The notes under the pieces: generated by a model | The model's database searches: none | What the model was told of the DNA's origin: nothing | What the model saw: the letters and a program-made list of their open reading frames with translations, nothing else | Part shown: positions 35,352 to 44,181 of the stretch, in pieces | Layout: each line of letters opens with the position of its first letter | Position numbering within the stretch: position 1 is the first letter of the stretch | Program-made: the position numbers and the translations under genes | Assembly (NCBI GenBank): GCA_024639455.1 | Contig: JAHEIH010000004.1 | Coordinates: 97,371-161,370, forward strand | Direction: 5' to 3' | From: Cellvibrionales bacterium | GTDB lineage: Bacteria; Pseudomonadota; Gammaproteobacteria; Pseudomonadales; JAHEIH01 | Length of the DNA stretch: 64,000 bases

Positions 35352-36671
35352 ATGAAGACAGAGTTGCTTTCTCCCGCCGGTTCGCTCAAGTCGATGCGCT
35401 ATGCGTATGCCTACGGTGCCGATGCGGTGTACTTGGGGCAGCCACGCTACAGTCTTCGGGTTCGAGAAAACGAATTTAGCCGCCACGATGTCATCGCTGG
35501 TGCGATTGAGGAAGCCCACGGCATAGGTAAAAAAGTCTACATCGCCTCGAATATTGCGCCGCACAACGTCAAGGTTCGCACCTATATTGACGACATGAAG
35601 CCGGTGATCGAGATGAGTCCCGATGCGTTGATAATGTCTGACCCTGGTCTGATTATGATGGTGCGTGAAGCTTGGCCCGATATGCCAGTACACCTGTCGG
35701 TGCAGGCCAATGCGGTCAACTTCGCGTCGGTTAAATTCTGGAAGCAAATGGGCCTGACGCGCATTATTTTGTCGCGCGAACTGTCGCTGGATGAGGTGGC
35801 AGAGATTCGTCAAGAATGCCCGGATATCGAGCTAGAAGTGTTCGTCCACGGTGCGCTGTGTATCGCCTATAGCGGTCGTTGCTTGTTGTCGGGGTATATG
35901 TCCAAGCGTGATCCCAATCAGGGCACTTGCACCAATACTTGCCGCTGGGATTACAAGACCGCCGAGGCCACGCAAACCCACGAGGGCGATATTATCCCCG
36001 CTAAGGTGGTGGAGGACTTTGACCCCGCCGCACAGGGCAAGCCCGCCGAAGGCAAAATTTTCTTGCTAGAAGAGAAAACCCGCCCGGGGGAGTTGATGCC
36101 GGCGTGGGAAGATGAGCACGGCACCTATATTATGAACTCTAAGGACTTGCGTGCTGTGCAGCATGTCAAAGCTTTGGTGGACATGGGGATCGATTCACTA
36201 AAAATTGAGGGTCGAACCAAATCGCACTTTTATGTGGCGCGTACCGCACAGGTCTACCGACGCGCCATCGATGACGCACTCACTGGAAAAGCGTTTGATT
36301 GGGATCTGATGCGCCAATTGGAAAGCTTGGCCAACCGTGGTTATACCGAGGGTTTTTATCGCCGTCACGCGCCACAGGATCTGCAAAACTACGAGCGCGG
36401 TGTGTCGGTGTCTGACCATCAACAATTCGTGGGCGAAGTGATTGGTCGCCGCGACGGTGGCGTGGTGATTGACGTAAAGAACAAGTTTGGTCTGGGCGAC
36501 AACCTTGAGTTGATGACTCCGCAGGGCAATGTCAGCTTCAAGCTGGGTGAATTGCACAACGCTAAAGGTCACGCTATCGATGTGGCGCCAGGGTCCGGGC
36601 ACGAGGTTGTGATGCCTGTGCCCGCCGATGTGGGTGCCGAGTACGGCCTATTGATGCGCCAACTGGCTTAG
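35352..36671 (+). CDS. trhP: tRNA 5-hydroxyuridine modification protein (peptidase U32 family, YegQ)
   Basis: 439 residues of the U32 family, YegQ/TrhP type, which with prephenate forms 5-hydroxyuridine at tRNA wobble position 34 independently of oxygen. It begins ELLSPAGSLKSMRYAYAYGADAVYLG and contains the U32 signature EVFVHGALCIAYSGRCLLS with a cysteine set (CIAYSGRC, then CTNTC) that likely holds an iron-sulfur cluster. KIEGRTKSHFYVA lies in the second half. No peptidase activity is expected. It converges with the helicase gene, overlapping its stop by four bases. Confidence 0.93.
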   Translation: MKTELLSPAGSLKSMRYAYAYGADAVYLGQPRYSLRVRENEFSRHDVIAGAIEEAHGIGKKVYIASNIAPHNVKVRTYIDDMKPVIEMSPDALIMSDPGLIMMVREAWPDMPVHLSVQANAVNFASVKFWKQMGLTRIILSRELSLDEVAEIRQECPDIELEVFVHGALCIAYSGRCLLSGYMSKRDPNQGTCTNTCRWDYKTAEATQTHEGDIIPAKVVEDFDPAAQGKPAEGKIFLLEEKTRPGELMPAWEDEHGTYIMNSKDLRAVQHVKALVDMGIDSLKIEGRTKSHFYVARTAQVYRRAIDDALTGKAFDWDLMRQLESLANRGYTEGFYRRHAPQDLQNYERGVSVSDHQQFVGEVIGRRDGGVVIDVKNKFGLGDNLELMTPQGNVSFKLGELHNAKGHAIDVAPGSGHEVVMPVPADVGAEYGLLMRQLA

Positions 36672-38002
36672 CGGCGTTTTAACGGCGCCAGGCCATCGTC
36701 TGATACCTGAAACACGCCTTTATTAGCGGGTTTCTTCGGCTTAGCTTTTTTGGCAGCCCCTTTGGGTGAGGCATTCTTGTCTTTCTTCTTCTTGCTTCCT
36801 GCCGCCTTACCGGAGGCTTTCAACTTCTTGGGACCTTTAAAAACGCCTTCTAGCCCTGGGACTTTGCGCTGTTCAAATTTTAGTTTGAGGTAGCGTTCGA
36901 TGCCGTGCATCAAGTTCCACTCAGTGGCAGTGACCAATGAGATGGCGGTGCCCTGCTTGCCTGCACGACCGGTACGGCCGGTACGATGAACGTGTTCGTC
37001 GCCCTTGCGAGTCATGTCGTAGTTGATGACCAGATCCACACCGTCGACGTCGATGCCTCGCGCCGCTACGTCGGTCGCCACCAGGATATCGATGCGACCA
37101 TCGCGCAACAGATTGAGCACGCGCAGACGTTCGTCTTGGCTAAATTCGCTGTGAATCACGCCGCAACGAAGGCCGGTGTAGCGCAAATAGGCCTCTAGCT
37201 TGCTGGCCTTGGCGCGGGTGTTGGTAAAGACAATGGCCTTTTCATAGCGCTCGTCGTTGAGCAGCTTGGCGGTGAGTTTGTCTTTGTGTTTTTCGTCGTC
37301 GGCTAGCACGATTTGCTGCTTGATACTGTCGGGTAGCCCCGAGCGATTAATGCTCAATTGGCGCGGTTCATTTAAGGCTCGGCGCGCAAAACTGGCCACC
37401 TTTAAGTGGTTTAATGTGGCCGAAAACAGCATGGTTTGGCGTTCGCTAGGCAGTTGCTCAAGAATAGCGTTAAGGTCTTCCGCGAAGCCCATATCGAACA
37501 TACGATCGGCTTCATCGAATACCAAGCATGCCAAAGCGCTTAAATCGATATTCTTCGCTTTAATATGGTCAACGACACGCCCAGGGGTGGCCACCACAAT
37601 CTCCGGGTCGCGGCGCAGCAGGGCGGCTTGATATTTCATTTCTTGGCCGCCAGTGAGTGCCGCGACTTTGATTGAAGTGAAACGAGCGAACTTCTCGCCT
37701 TCTTTGTTGATCTGGCGAGCCAATTCACGGGTAGGTGTCAGCACCAGCATTTGGGTGCCGGCCGGGCGTTGTTGGCTATTTAGGAATTGCTGCAATAAAG
37801 GTAAAAGAAAGGCGGCTGTCTTGCCACTGCCGGTCTCCGCGCTCACTTGCAGGTCGCCACCGTCCAGGGCGAGAGGGATGGTCTGCGTCTGCACATTGGT
37901 CGGGCTTTCGATGCCCATTTCAGCCAGCGCGCGCAATAGTCTATCGTCCAAGCCTAACTCGGCAAAAGTGGCTTGGGTGGGCTCGGTAGTAGTGTCGGTC
38001 AC
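36668..38002 (-). CDS. DEAD-box ATP-dependent RNA helicase (SrmB-like)
   Basis: 444 residues: Q-motif region ([19 protein letters not shown]), Walker [19 protein letters not shown] in [16 protein letters not shown], and [10 protein letters not shown], then a Lys-rich tail (about 395-430) likely to bind RNA. Length and layout resemble SrmB, a ribosome-assembly helicase, but RhlE-type paralogues cannot be excluded. The frame stays open to 38437, but that extension overlaps fabV antisense and reads as low-complexity sequence; the GTG at 38002 places the Q-motif at the N-terminus. Divergent from fabV. Confidence 0.9.
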   Translation of the reverse strand: MTDTTTEPTQATFAELGLDDRLLRALAEMGIESPTNVQTQTIPLALDGGDLQVSAETGSGKTAAFLLPLLQQFLNSQQRPAGTQMLVLTPTRELARQINKEGEKFARFTSIKVAALTGGQEMKYQAALLRRDPEIVVATPGRVVDHIKAKNIDLSALACLVFDEADRMFDMGFAEDLNAILEQLPSERQTMLFSATLNHLKVASFARRALNEPRQLSINRSGLPDSIKQQIVLADDEKHKDKLTAKLLNDERYEKAIVFTNTRAKASKLEAYLRYTGLRCGVIHSEFSQDERLRVLNLLRDGRIDILVATDVAARGIDVDGVDLVINYDMTRKGDEHVHRTGRTGRAGKQGTAISLVTATEWNLMHGIERYLKLKFEQRKVPGLEGVFKGPKKLKASGKAAGSKKKKDKNASPKGAAKKAKPKKPANKGVFQVSDDGLAPLKRR

Positions 38003-38109
38003 GCGCGTCTCTCGCTTAAAAAAACACCATTTTACCGGAAACCTTTCAGGGTGTCGCCGCGCACAAGGCATTTTTGTCAGTGGTGGGTGAAATCGCGCCT
38101 CGCAGTGCG

Positions 38110-38115
38110 TATAAT
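38110..38115 (+). promoter_or_regulatory. Consensus -10 box of fabV
   Basis: TATAAT 38 bp before the fabV start, in the gap between divergent helicase and fabV genes. No good -35 is visible at 17 nt. Confidence 0.45.
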
Positions 38116-38152
38116 GGTTCCCACAATTTATCATCAGATAAGGATTTATCGC

Positions 38153-39340
38153 ATGGTCATTCAGCCCAAAGTTCGTGGTTTCATGTGCACTACCTCGCAC
38201 CCCGTTGGTTGCGAAGCGAACGTGCGTGAGCAAGTCGCTTACGTCAAACAGCAGGGCCCCGTAGCCAATGGTCCCAAAAAAGTGTTGGTGATCGGTGCAT
38301 CGACTGGCTACGGTTTGGCATCTCGCATTAGTGCTGCCTTCGGTTCGGGGGCTGCCACCATCGGTATTTTCTTCGAAAAACCCGCTGCCGGTAAGCGCAC
38401 CGCGAGCGCGGGTTGGTACAACTCGGCCGCGTTCCAAAAAGTGGCCGCTGAGGAAGGCCTGTACGCCAAGAGCATCAACGGTGACGCCTTCTCAAACGAG
38501 ATTAAGGCTCAGACTATCGACTTGATCAAACAAGACCTGGGTCAAGTTGACATGGTGGTATACAGCTTGGCGGCGCCTCGCCGTACTCATCCCGTGACCG
38601 GTGAAACCCACAATTCTTGCCTCAAGCCCATTGGTAAGTCTGTGACACAGCGCGGTATTAACACGGACAAAGAATTGATTGACGAAGTGACGTTGGAGCC
38701 AGCGACCGAAGACGACATCAGCAACACTGTGGCGGTGATGGGTGGTGAAGATTGGTTGATGTGGATGGAGGCACTGAAAGACGCCGGTGTGCTGGCGGAA
38801 GGCTGTGTGACCACTGCATACACCTACCTGGGCGACCGCGTGACCTGGGATATTTACTGGGACGGCACCATTGGTGCCGCTAAGAAAGATCTGGATACGC
38901 GCAGCGTACAAATCAACGACTTGTTACAAGATCTGGGTGGCAAGGCTTACGTCTCGGTACTCAAAGCGGTTGTCACTCAAGCGAGCTCGGCGATCCCAAT
39001 TATGCCCCTGTATCTGTCGCTGTTGTTTAAAGTTATGAAAGCCGATGGCAGCCACGAAGGTTGTATCGAGCAGGTGCGTGGCTTGTTTAACTTGATTTGC
39101 GACCCTTCGCCAGAAATGGATGACGCCAAGCGCTTGCGCCGCGACCAATTAGAGCTGCGCCCCGAAATTCAAGACGCCGTGGAAAAAGCGTGGGAGCAAG
39201 TGAGTACAGATAATCTTTATCAAACCACCGACTTTAAAGGCTACAAGGACGAGTTTTTGCGCCTGTTTGGGTTTGGGATAGCTGGTGTTGATTATGATGC
39301 TGATGTCGACCCTGAAGTGGCTATCGAAAATTTAGTCTAA
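38153..39340 (+). CDS. fabV: Enoyl-[acyl-carrier-protein] reductase FabV
   Basis: NADH-dependent final reduction step of the fatty acid elongation cycle; FabV enzymes are typically triclosan-insensitive. 395 residues. The Rossmann motif [11 protein letters not shown] lies near residues 47-57 and the FabV catalytic Y-x8-K is Tyr235 and Lys244 exactly, in [10 protein letters not shown]. The frame opens at 37973, but the ATG at 38153 has AAGGA eight nt upstream and gives the standard N-terminus [10 protein letters not shown]. Monocistronic; ssb follows after 84 bp. Confidence 0.96.
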   Translation: MVIQPKVRGFMCTTSHPVGCEANVREQVAYVKQQGPVANGPKKVLVIGASTGYGLASRISAAFGSGAATIGIFFEKPAAGKRTASAGWYNSAAFQKVAAEEGLYAKSINGDAFSNEIKAQTIDLIKQDLGQVDMVVYSLAAPRRTHPVTGETHNSCLKPIGKSVTQRGINTDKELIDEVTLEPATEDDISNTVAVMGGEDWLMWMEALKDAGVLAEGCVTTAYTYLGDRVTWDIYWDGTIGAAKKDLDTRSVQINDLLQDLGGKAYVSVLKAVVTQASSAIPIMPLYLSLLFKVMKADGSHEGCIEQVRGLFNLICDPSPEMDDAKRLRRDQLELRPEIQDAVEKAWEQVSTDNLYQTTDFKGYKDEFLRLFGFGIAGVDYDADVDPEVAIENLV

Positions 39341-39360
39341 CTGGTCAACAGGACGCTTTT

Positions 39361-39382
39361 GTCGCACAACGTATTGTGCGAC
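39361..39382. other. Palindromic hairpin between fabV and ssb
   Basis: Perfect nine-bp inverted repeat (GTCGCACAA and its complement) around a CGTA centre, 20 bp after the fabV stop and 42 bp before ssb. No T-tract follows on either strand, so it looks less like an intrinsic terminator than an operator or an mRNA stem-loop. Confidence 0.7.
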
Positions 39383-39424
39383 ACTGAGCTTAGATAGCCC
39401 AACAGAAGAGTAAGAGGAAATTAC

Positions 39425-39982
39425 ATGGCGCGTGGTATTAATAAAGTGATTTTGGTTGGCAACGTTGGCCAAGACCCCGAAACAAAAGCAATGCCCTCGG
39501 GCAGTGCTGTCACAAACATCTCGATAGCAACCTCTGAAAGCTGGACTGACAAGTCGTCTGGTCAGCGCCAAGAGCGTACCGAGTGGCACCGCGTCGTATT
39601 CTTTAATCGCTTGGCTGAAATCGCCGGCGAATACCTCCGCAAAGGCTCAAAAGTTTATGTTGAAGGTTCGTTACGCACCCGCAAGTGGCAGGACCAAAGT
39701 GGCCAAGACCGCTACACCACTGAAATTGTCGCCAACGAGATGCAGATGCTCGACTCGCGTGGCGACAACATGGGGGGCGGTAGCTACCAGCCTAACAACC
39801 CCGCCCAGGCGCAAAATACTTACCACCAAGGTGGCGGCCAGCCCCAGCAGGGTGGCTACCAACAGCCGCAACAAGGTGGATTCCAACAGGGTGGCGCACC
39901 TCAACAGGGTGGATTCCAGCAGGGCAATGCTCCTCAACAGGGTGGCGGGTTTGACGATTTCGACGACGATATTCCGTTCTAG
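39425..39982 (+). CDS. ssb: Single-stranded DNA-binding protein
   Basis: 185 residues: an OB-fold (about 1-110, [21 protein letters not shown]), a Gln/Gly-rich disordered linker of repeated QQGG units (about 125-172) and the acidic partner-binding tip DFDDDIPF at the C-terminus. Coats single-stranded DNA in replication, repair and recombination. AAGAGGAAA precedes the ATG. No SOS box upstream. The repeated linker is low complexity at DNA level (CAACAGGGTGG-type units) and could vary in length between strains. Confidence 0.97.
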   Translation: MARGINKVILVGNVGQDPETKAMPSGSAVTNISIATSESWTDKSSGQRQERTEWHRVVFFNRLAEIAGEYLRKGSKVYVEGSLRTRKWQDQSGQDRYTTEIVANEMQMLDSRGDNMGGGSYQPNNPAQAQNTYHQGGGQPQQGGYQQPQQGGFQQGGAPQQGGFQQGNAPQQGGGFDDFDDDIPF

Positions 39983-39996
39983 TGCAGCGTTACTGA

Positions 39997-40020
39997 AACC
40001 CAGCGAATGCTGGGTTTTTT
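39997..40020 (+). terminator. Intrinsic terminator of ssb
   Basis: Eight-bp stem AACCCAGC/GCTGGGTT, GAAT loop, then T-run. Confidence 0.93.
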
Positions 40021-40077
40021 ATTACTGAACGACTGAAAGTCTCGTTATGGCACCTCGATGAGTGCAGAGTGCATAGT

Positions 40078-41661
40078 ATGAACAATAATAACAATCAATT
40101 ACCCGCCTCAGGTTTATTGGCTGGGGTGCACCCGGTCATGGCTCTCGGCTCAGGCTTTTTGGTGCTGGCCTTTGTCCTTTTTACGACGGTCGAACCCACT
40201 ACAGCCAATGCGCTGTACACCGCGGCACAGAATTACATTACAACTCACTTAGCTTGGTACTACATAGGGCTAATGAGTTTTATGCTGTTTTTTGCCATTT
40301 GGTTAATCTTCAGTCGGTTTGGCCGCCTCCGTTTAGGGGCCGATACTGATCGCCCTGAATTTGGGTTTTACTCATGGTTCGCCATGTTATTTGGGGCGGG
40401 TATTGGTATTGGTATTTTGTTCTGGAGCATAGCCGAGCCTATCCAGCATTTTCAAAGTAACCCATTAATTGCTCAAACGCAGGCACAAACGGTAGAAGCG
40501 GCCCAGGTCGCTATGCGCATATCCATATTCCATTGGGGGCTACATGGTTGGGCGCTGTATGCGGTGATAGGTCTCACCCTGGCCTATTTTTCCTATCGAA
40601 AAGGACTGCCGCTGGCGATCAGATCGGCGCTCTATCCCCAATTTGGTCGCCGTATTTATGGGCCTATAGGCCACGCGGCCGATTTGTTAGCCGTGTTCGC
40701 GACGGTGTTTGGAATTGCGACATCGCTCGGGCTAGGCGCGCAGCAGATAAATACGGGTATGTCGTATTTGTTTGGGGCAGAAGTATCTATCGCTACACAG
40801 GTGATTTTGATTTTTGTGTTGTCTGTGTTGGCGACGATCTCGGTATTGAGCGGGCTGCAGAAAGGCATTCGAATCCTTAGTGAGCTTAATATGCACTTGA
40901 CGATATTGGTGCTGTTACTCTTTGTGGTGTTCGGACCGACCCTTTATTTGTTCCAATCGATGTTTGCCAATATTACCGACTATCTTGTCAATGTGGTTGA
41001 ACTTGGGTTTTGGGTTGACCCTGATCCGGCAGGCCAGTGGCAAGGCTGGTGGACCATGTTTTACTGGGGGTGGTGGATTGCATGGTCACCCTTCTGCGGT
41101 ATCTTTATCGCGAGAATTTCCAAAGGGCGTACTATTCGAGAATTTGTCAGCGGCGTGTTGATTGCGCCAACCTTGCTGGCCACGCTGTGGATAACTATTT
41201 TTGGTGATACCGCGATGTTCATTCAGTTGTTTGGTGGCGGTGGTGTTGTGGAGGCGGTCAATAACGATACCACCATGGCGTTGTTTACCACTATAGAACT
41301 GATGGATAACGGCCAAGCGTTAACCCTGATTATCTCTGGGATTTGTACCTTGATGCTGCTGACGTACTTTGTGACGTCGGCGGATTCTGCCACGCTGGTT
41401 ATTTGTACCTTGCTTTCTATGGGGAATGAAAACCCACCTGCGCGCTACCGTATTTTCTGGGGTGTGGCGGTCGGTGGCGTCGCAGCAGCCCTGTTAATGG
41501 CGGGGGGCTTAAAAGCCTTGCAGACGGCGTCCATTGCCGCTGCCTTGCCGTTTTCCGTCATCGTGATTTTAGCCGTCATCGGGTTGATAAAATCACTGCA
41601 ACAAGAGTCCATTCCGCAAAAGAACAATGTAGTCAAAGCGTTACGACCTACAAGGCGATAG
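40078..41661 (+). CDS. BCCT-family betaine/choline/carnitine transporter
   Basis: 527 residues with about 12 transmembrane helices. BCCT signatures: GIGILFWSIAEPIQHF (glycine-rich helix and aromatic box) and MFYWGWWIAWSPFCGIFIAR. It is a secondary carrier for quaternary ammonium or sulfonium compatible solutes (betaine, choline, DMSP), driven by sodium or protons; the exact substrate is not readable. A GTG at 40069 could also start it; the ATG at 40078 is chosen. The long C-terminal osmosensor of BetP is absent, so it may be a nutrient rather than osmotic carrier. Confidence 0.92.
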   Translation: MNNNNNQLPASGLLAGVHPVMALGSGFLVLAFVLFTTVEPTTANALYTAAQNYITTHLAWYYIGLMSFMLFFAIWLIFSRFGRLRLGADTDRPEFGFYSWFAMLFGAGIGIGILFWSIAEPIQHFQSNPLIAQTQAQTVEAAQVAMRISIFHWGLHGWALYAVIGLTLAYFSYRKGLPLAIRSALYPQFGRRIYGPIGHAADLLAVFATVFGIATSLGLGAQQINTGMSYLFGAEVSIATQVILIFVLSVLATISVLSGLQKGIRILSELNMHLTILVLLLFVVFGPTLYLFQSMFANITDYLVNVVELGFWVDPDPAGQWQGWWTMFYWGWWIAWSPFCGIFIARISKGRTIREFVSGVLIAPTLLATLWITIFGDTAMFIQLFGGGGVVEAVNNDTTMALFTTIELMDNGQALTLIISGICTLMLLTYFVTSADSATLVICTLLSMGNENPPARYRIFWGVAVGGVAAALLMAGGLKALQTASIAAALPFSVIVILAVIGLIKSLQQESIPQKNNVVKALRPTRR

Positions 41662-41664
41662 CGC

Positions 41665-42609
41665 CTAGTTCTTGATATGGGCGGGGTGGGGGTGAATAGG
41701 ATAGGGGGTCTCACCCCTTTCAATCCGGCGGATGTTGGCCGCGATGACCTTGGCTGCCGAGCGGGGATAGGTGGCGCCCGACATATGCGGCGTCACGGTA
41801 ACCTTAGGGTGTTGCCAATACCACGCGGCAGAAGGTAGGGGTTCTTCGCTGTAAACATCAAGCACGGCTCGATCAAGCGTCTCATTATCTAGTGCTTCGC
41901 GAAGTGCGTCGTCGTCGATGACTGCCCCCCTACCAACGTTGATAAGGGTGGCATTTGGCTTCATTTTCGCTAGCCGCTGACGGTTAATAAAGCCTATTGT
42001 GTGCGCATTTTTAGGCAGGCAAAGTACCACAGCATCCGCTTCACTCAGGGCGGGCTCTAAGGTATCAAAACCAAATCGACAGTCGATATCAGTGACTTCC
42101 TTGGGGCGGCGATTCCAGCCCGTGACGACAAAACCATTCCATTGAAATATTTCGGCAATGGTTGTGCCGATCTCGCCCATACCTACGATTAATACGTTGA
42201 TATCGCCCGCCGCCGCAGCGGGATAGCGCTGCCAGCGGTGTTGTAATTGCTGCTGGCGATAGGTGTCGTAGTGGCGCTGCGTATTCATCACCCAATAGAG
42301 CGCGTATTGAGCCATGTCACGCGACATTTCAGGGTCGATCAGGCGCACAATGGGAACTTGAGGTACGGTGCTGTCATGATCTATATGTTCTGTGCCGGCA
42401 CCCAAAATTAAAATGGCTTTTAAATTGGGGTAGCGCCGTAGGTCTCCGGCAGGGTGGTTCCACACCAGGGCGTATTCAATGTCTTCAACGATGGCGTCAG
42501 TATTGCTGAGCTGCTCATAGCAATACAGTGTGTATTCGGGCAAATGTGGTTGAAGATGGTTCGCCCACTCTTGGCTACAGTCACCGTCGTTGTTAATTAA
42601 AATTGCCAC
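41665..42609 (-). CDS. D-2-hydroxyacid dehydrogenase (glyoxylate/hydroxypyruvate reductase type)
   Basis: 314-residue NAD(P)-dependent enzyme of the D-isomer hydroxyacid dehydrogenase family. The Rossmann motif is VGMGEIGTTIAEIF, and the catalytic triad is Arg in NVGRGAVID, Glu in DVYSEEPLP and His in VTPHMSG. Short length and sequence resemble GhrA-type glyoxylate/hydroxypyruvate reductases. The frame opens with TTG at 42621, but GTG at 42609 lies six nt after GGAG. Converges with the BCCT gene, 3 bp apart. The substrate is inferred from the family only. Confidence 0.9.
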   Translation of the reverse strand: MAILINNDGDCSQEWANHLQPHLPEYTLYCYEQLSNTDAIVEDIEYALVWNHPAGDLRRYPNLKAILILGAGTEHIDHDSTVPQVPIVRLIDPEMSRDMAQYALYWVMNTQRHYDTYRQQQLQHRWQRYPAAAAGDINVLIVGMGEIGTTIAEIFQWNGFVVTGWNRRPKEVTDIDCRFGFDTLEPALSEADAVVLCLPKNAHTIGFINRQRLAKMKPNATLINVGRGAVIDDDALREALDNETLDRAVLDVYSEEPLPSAAWYWQHPKVTVTPHMSGATYPRSAAKVIAANIRRIERGETPYPIHPHPAHIKN

Positions 42610-42799
42610 GTAATACTCCAATACGTTGAGTGTGAAAAACGTCGTTAGATTATCATAGGCGTGATTTTGTCACACCGTTCATCGTGTAGTAATGCCGATG
42701 TGACATTGGCGAACAATTTATCGGTTTTGGGATTTGGCGGTTTGCTTATTGGGGGCTAAGTGATACGCTTTCGCTTCTAAAAATACTAGAGGAACAAAC

Positions 42800-43657
42800 G
42801 TGAAAATTGCGGTGCTCGGAGCAGAGACAATGTTGGGTCTGGCGGTGGTCAGACAGCTTCGCCAGCGTCAGCATGAACCAGTGGTGATCGATACTGGTCC
42901 GATTCACGAAGATTGGCTATCTTATGCCCAGTTATTGGAACAGGTAGAGTGTCGCTTCGTGGTGAACACTATGCACCTAGATGAATTCTATAAAACCGGC
43001 ACCGTCAGCGCCCAATCGCGCAATCTATTCCGCCAAATTGCCCAGTTCTGCTTTGATACCAAGCGTGTCATGCTGCACGCTTCGCTTTCTCAGGTCTTGC
43101 CAAATGAGCCGGGAATACTATTCGATGAATCGACCCCCATGGCACCAGGCAATTCGTTAGGTGAGTACCTGATGACCGCTGAGCAGCGCGTCATGAGCAT
43201 GGGCGACTTCGGTATCGTGTTGCGAGTGTGTAATTTGTTTGGCAACGAAGGGGCCATATTCAAAAAAATGTACGAACTCAGCCTCTTGGGTGGAACAATG
43301 CGTTTTAGAGACGACTACAAATTTGCTGTTTCCTGCGCCGAAGAGGTGGCGCGTGTTGTGGTGGCGATGGCGGAGCAGGTGCAAGTTGGCGCCCCTGGTC
43401 GCGGGCTTTATCACTATTGCTCTGGCATGATGGCAACGCCCTACGAGTTTAGTTCGTCGCTAAGGGATATGATTTATCAATACGTACAAGTGAATGAGCA
43501 GCGGGTCGAAATAAAACGCGCGCGTCGTGACAGCTTTGTGGTGGGTGCATCGCTTAGTTGTCATCGCATATTAAGTGATTTTGGAATTAAACAGCGCCCG
43601 TGGCGTTCTGCCTTGGCCGCTGATGTGAAACAATTTTTTAGTCTTAAGGATTACTAG
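42800..43657 (+). CDS. RmlD-like NAD-dependent epimerase/reductase with altered active site
   Basis: 285 residues with an extended-SDR Rossmann start (KIAVLGAETMLGLAVV) and overall RmlD/dTDP-4-dehydrorhamnose reductase layout, ending QRPWRSALAADVKQFF. The catalytic motif position reads Tyr123-LMT-Ala127, so the usual Lys of Y-x3-K is missing; reductase activity may be lost or altered. The start is GTG after GAGGA. It is not in a sugar gene cluster; moaB follows 2 bp after its stop, so it may be co-transcribed with molybdenum cofactor genes. Confidence 0.8.
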   Translation: MKIAVLGAETMLGLAVVRQLRQRQHEPVVIDTGPIHEDWLSYAQLLEQVECRFVVNTMHLDEFYKTGTVSAQSRNLFRQIAQFCFDTKRVMLHASLSQVLPNEPGILFDESTPMAPGNSLGEYLMTAEQRVMSMGDFGIVLRVCNLFGNEGAIFKKMYELSLLGGTMRFRDDYKFAVSCAEEVARVVVAMAEQVQVGAPGRGLYHYCSGMMATPYEFSSSLRDMIYQYVQVNEQRVEIKRARRDSFVVGASLSCHRILSDFGIKQRPWRSALAADVKQFFSLKDY

Positions 43658-43659
43658 CC

Positions 43660-44181
43660 ATGAGCGATGGGCAGACATTCATTCGCGCCGCCGTACTGAC
43701 TGTGTCGGACACGCGCACCCCTGAGACGGATACCTCGGGTAAGTTTCTGGTCGACGCGCTTCGCGAGACTGGTCATAACGTCACCGCGCACGAGATCGTG
43801 ATCGACGACGTCTACCTTCTGCGTGCCAAGGTGTCGGCTTGGATCGTAGACCCTGAGATCGACATGATTATTACCACGGGCGGTACCGGTTTCGGCGGGC
43901 GTGACTCAACGCCAGAGGCGCTGGCTCCGTTGTTTGATAAGCACATCGAAGGTTTTGGCGAAATGTTTCGCTACCTGTCGATCGCTGATATCGGCACGTC
44001 GACAATTCAGTCACGCGCGCTAGCCGGTATTGCTAATAATAAAGCCATCTTCTGCGTGCCAGGTTCGACGGGTGCTTGTCGATTGGCTTGGGAAGGTATC
44101 CTGCGAGACCAGTTAGACTCGCGCCACAAACCATGTAACTTTGTCGGTGTGCTTAGTAAGCGCCGCGAGAAAAACCTCTAA
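43660..44181 (+). CDS. moaB: Molybdenum cofactor biosynthesis protein B
   Basis: 173 residues of the MoaB/Mog family, which adenylates molybdopterin before molybdenum insertion. The molybdopterin-binding TTGGTGFGGRDSTPEAL stretch (about 75-91) and FCVPGSTGACRLAWE near the C-terminus are typical. The stop overlaps the moeA start by one base (TAATG). The upstream RmlD-like gene ends 2 bp before the ATG. Confidence 0.93.
   Translation: MSDGQTFIRAAVLTVSDTRTPETDTSGKFLVDALRETGHNVTAHEIVIDDVYLLRAKVSAWIVDPEIDMIITTGGTGFGGRDSTPEALAPLFDKHIEGFGEMFRYLSIADIGTSTIQSRALAGIANNKAIFCVPGSTGACRLAWEGILRDQLDSRHKPCNFVGVLSKRREKNL

Noticed and set aside
37973..38152. N-terminal extension of FabV
   Set aside because: It overlaps the helicase start antisense. 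The ATG at 38153 has a ribosome site and gives the standard FabV N-terminus and Tyr235/Lys244 numbering.
38003..38437. N-terminal extension of the DEAD-box helicase to position 38437
   Set aside because: The extra 145 codons overlap fabV antisense and show no domain. The GTG at 38002 puts the Q-motif at the usual distance from the N-terminus.
42660..42720. CRP/FNR-like dyad in the gap before the RmlD-like gene
   Set aside because: The GTGA and TCAC half-sites are separated by five bases rather than the six needed for CRP, and the FNR pattern does not fit.
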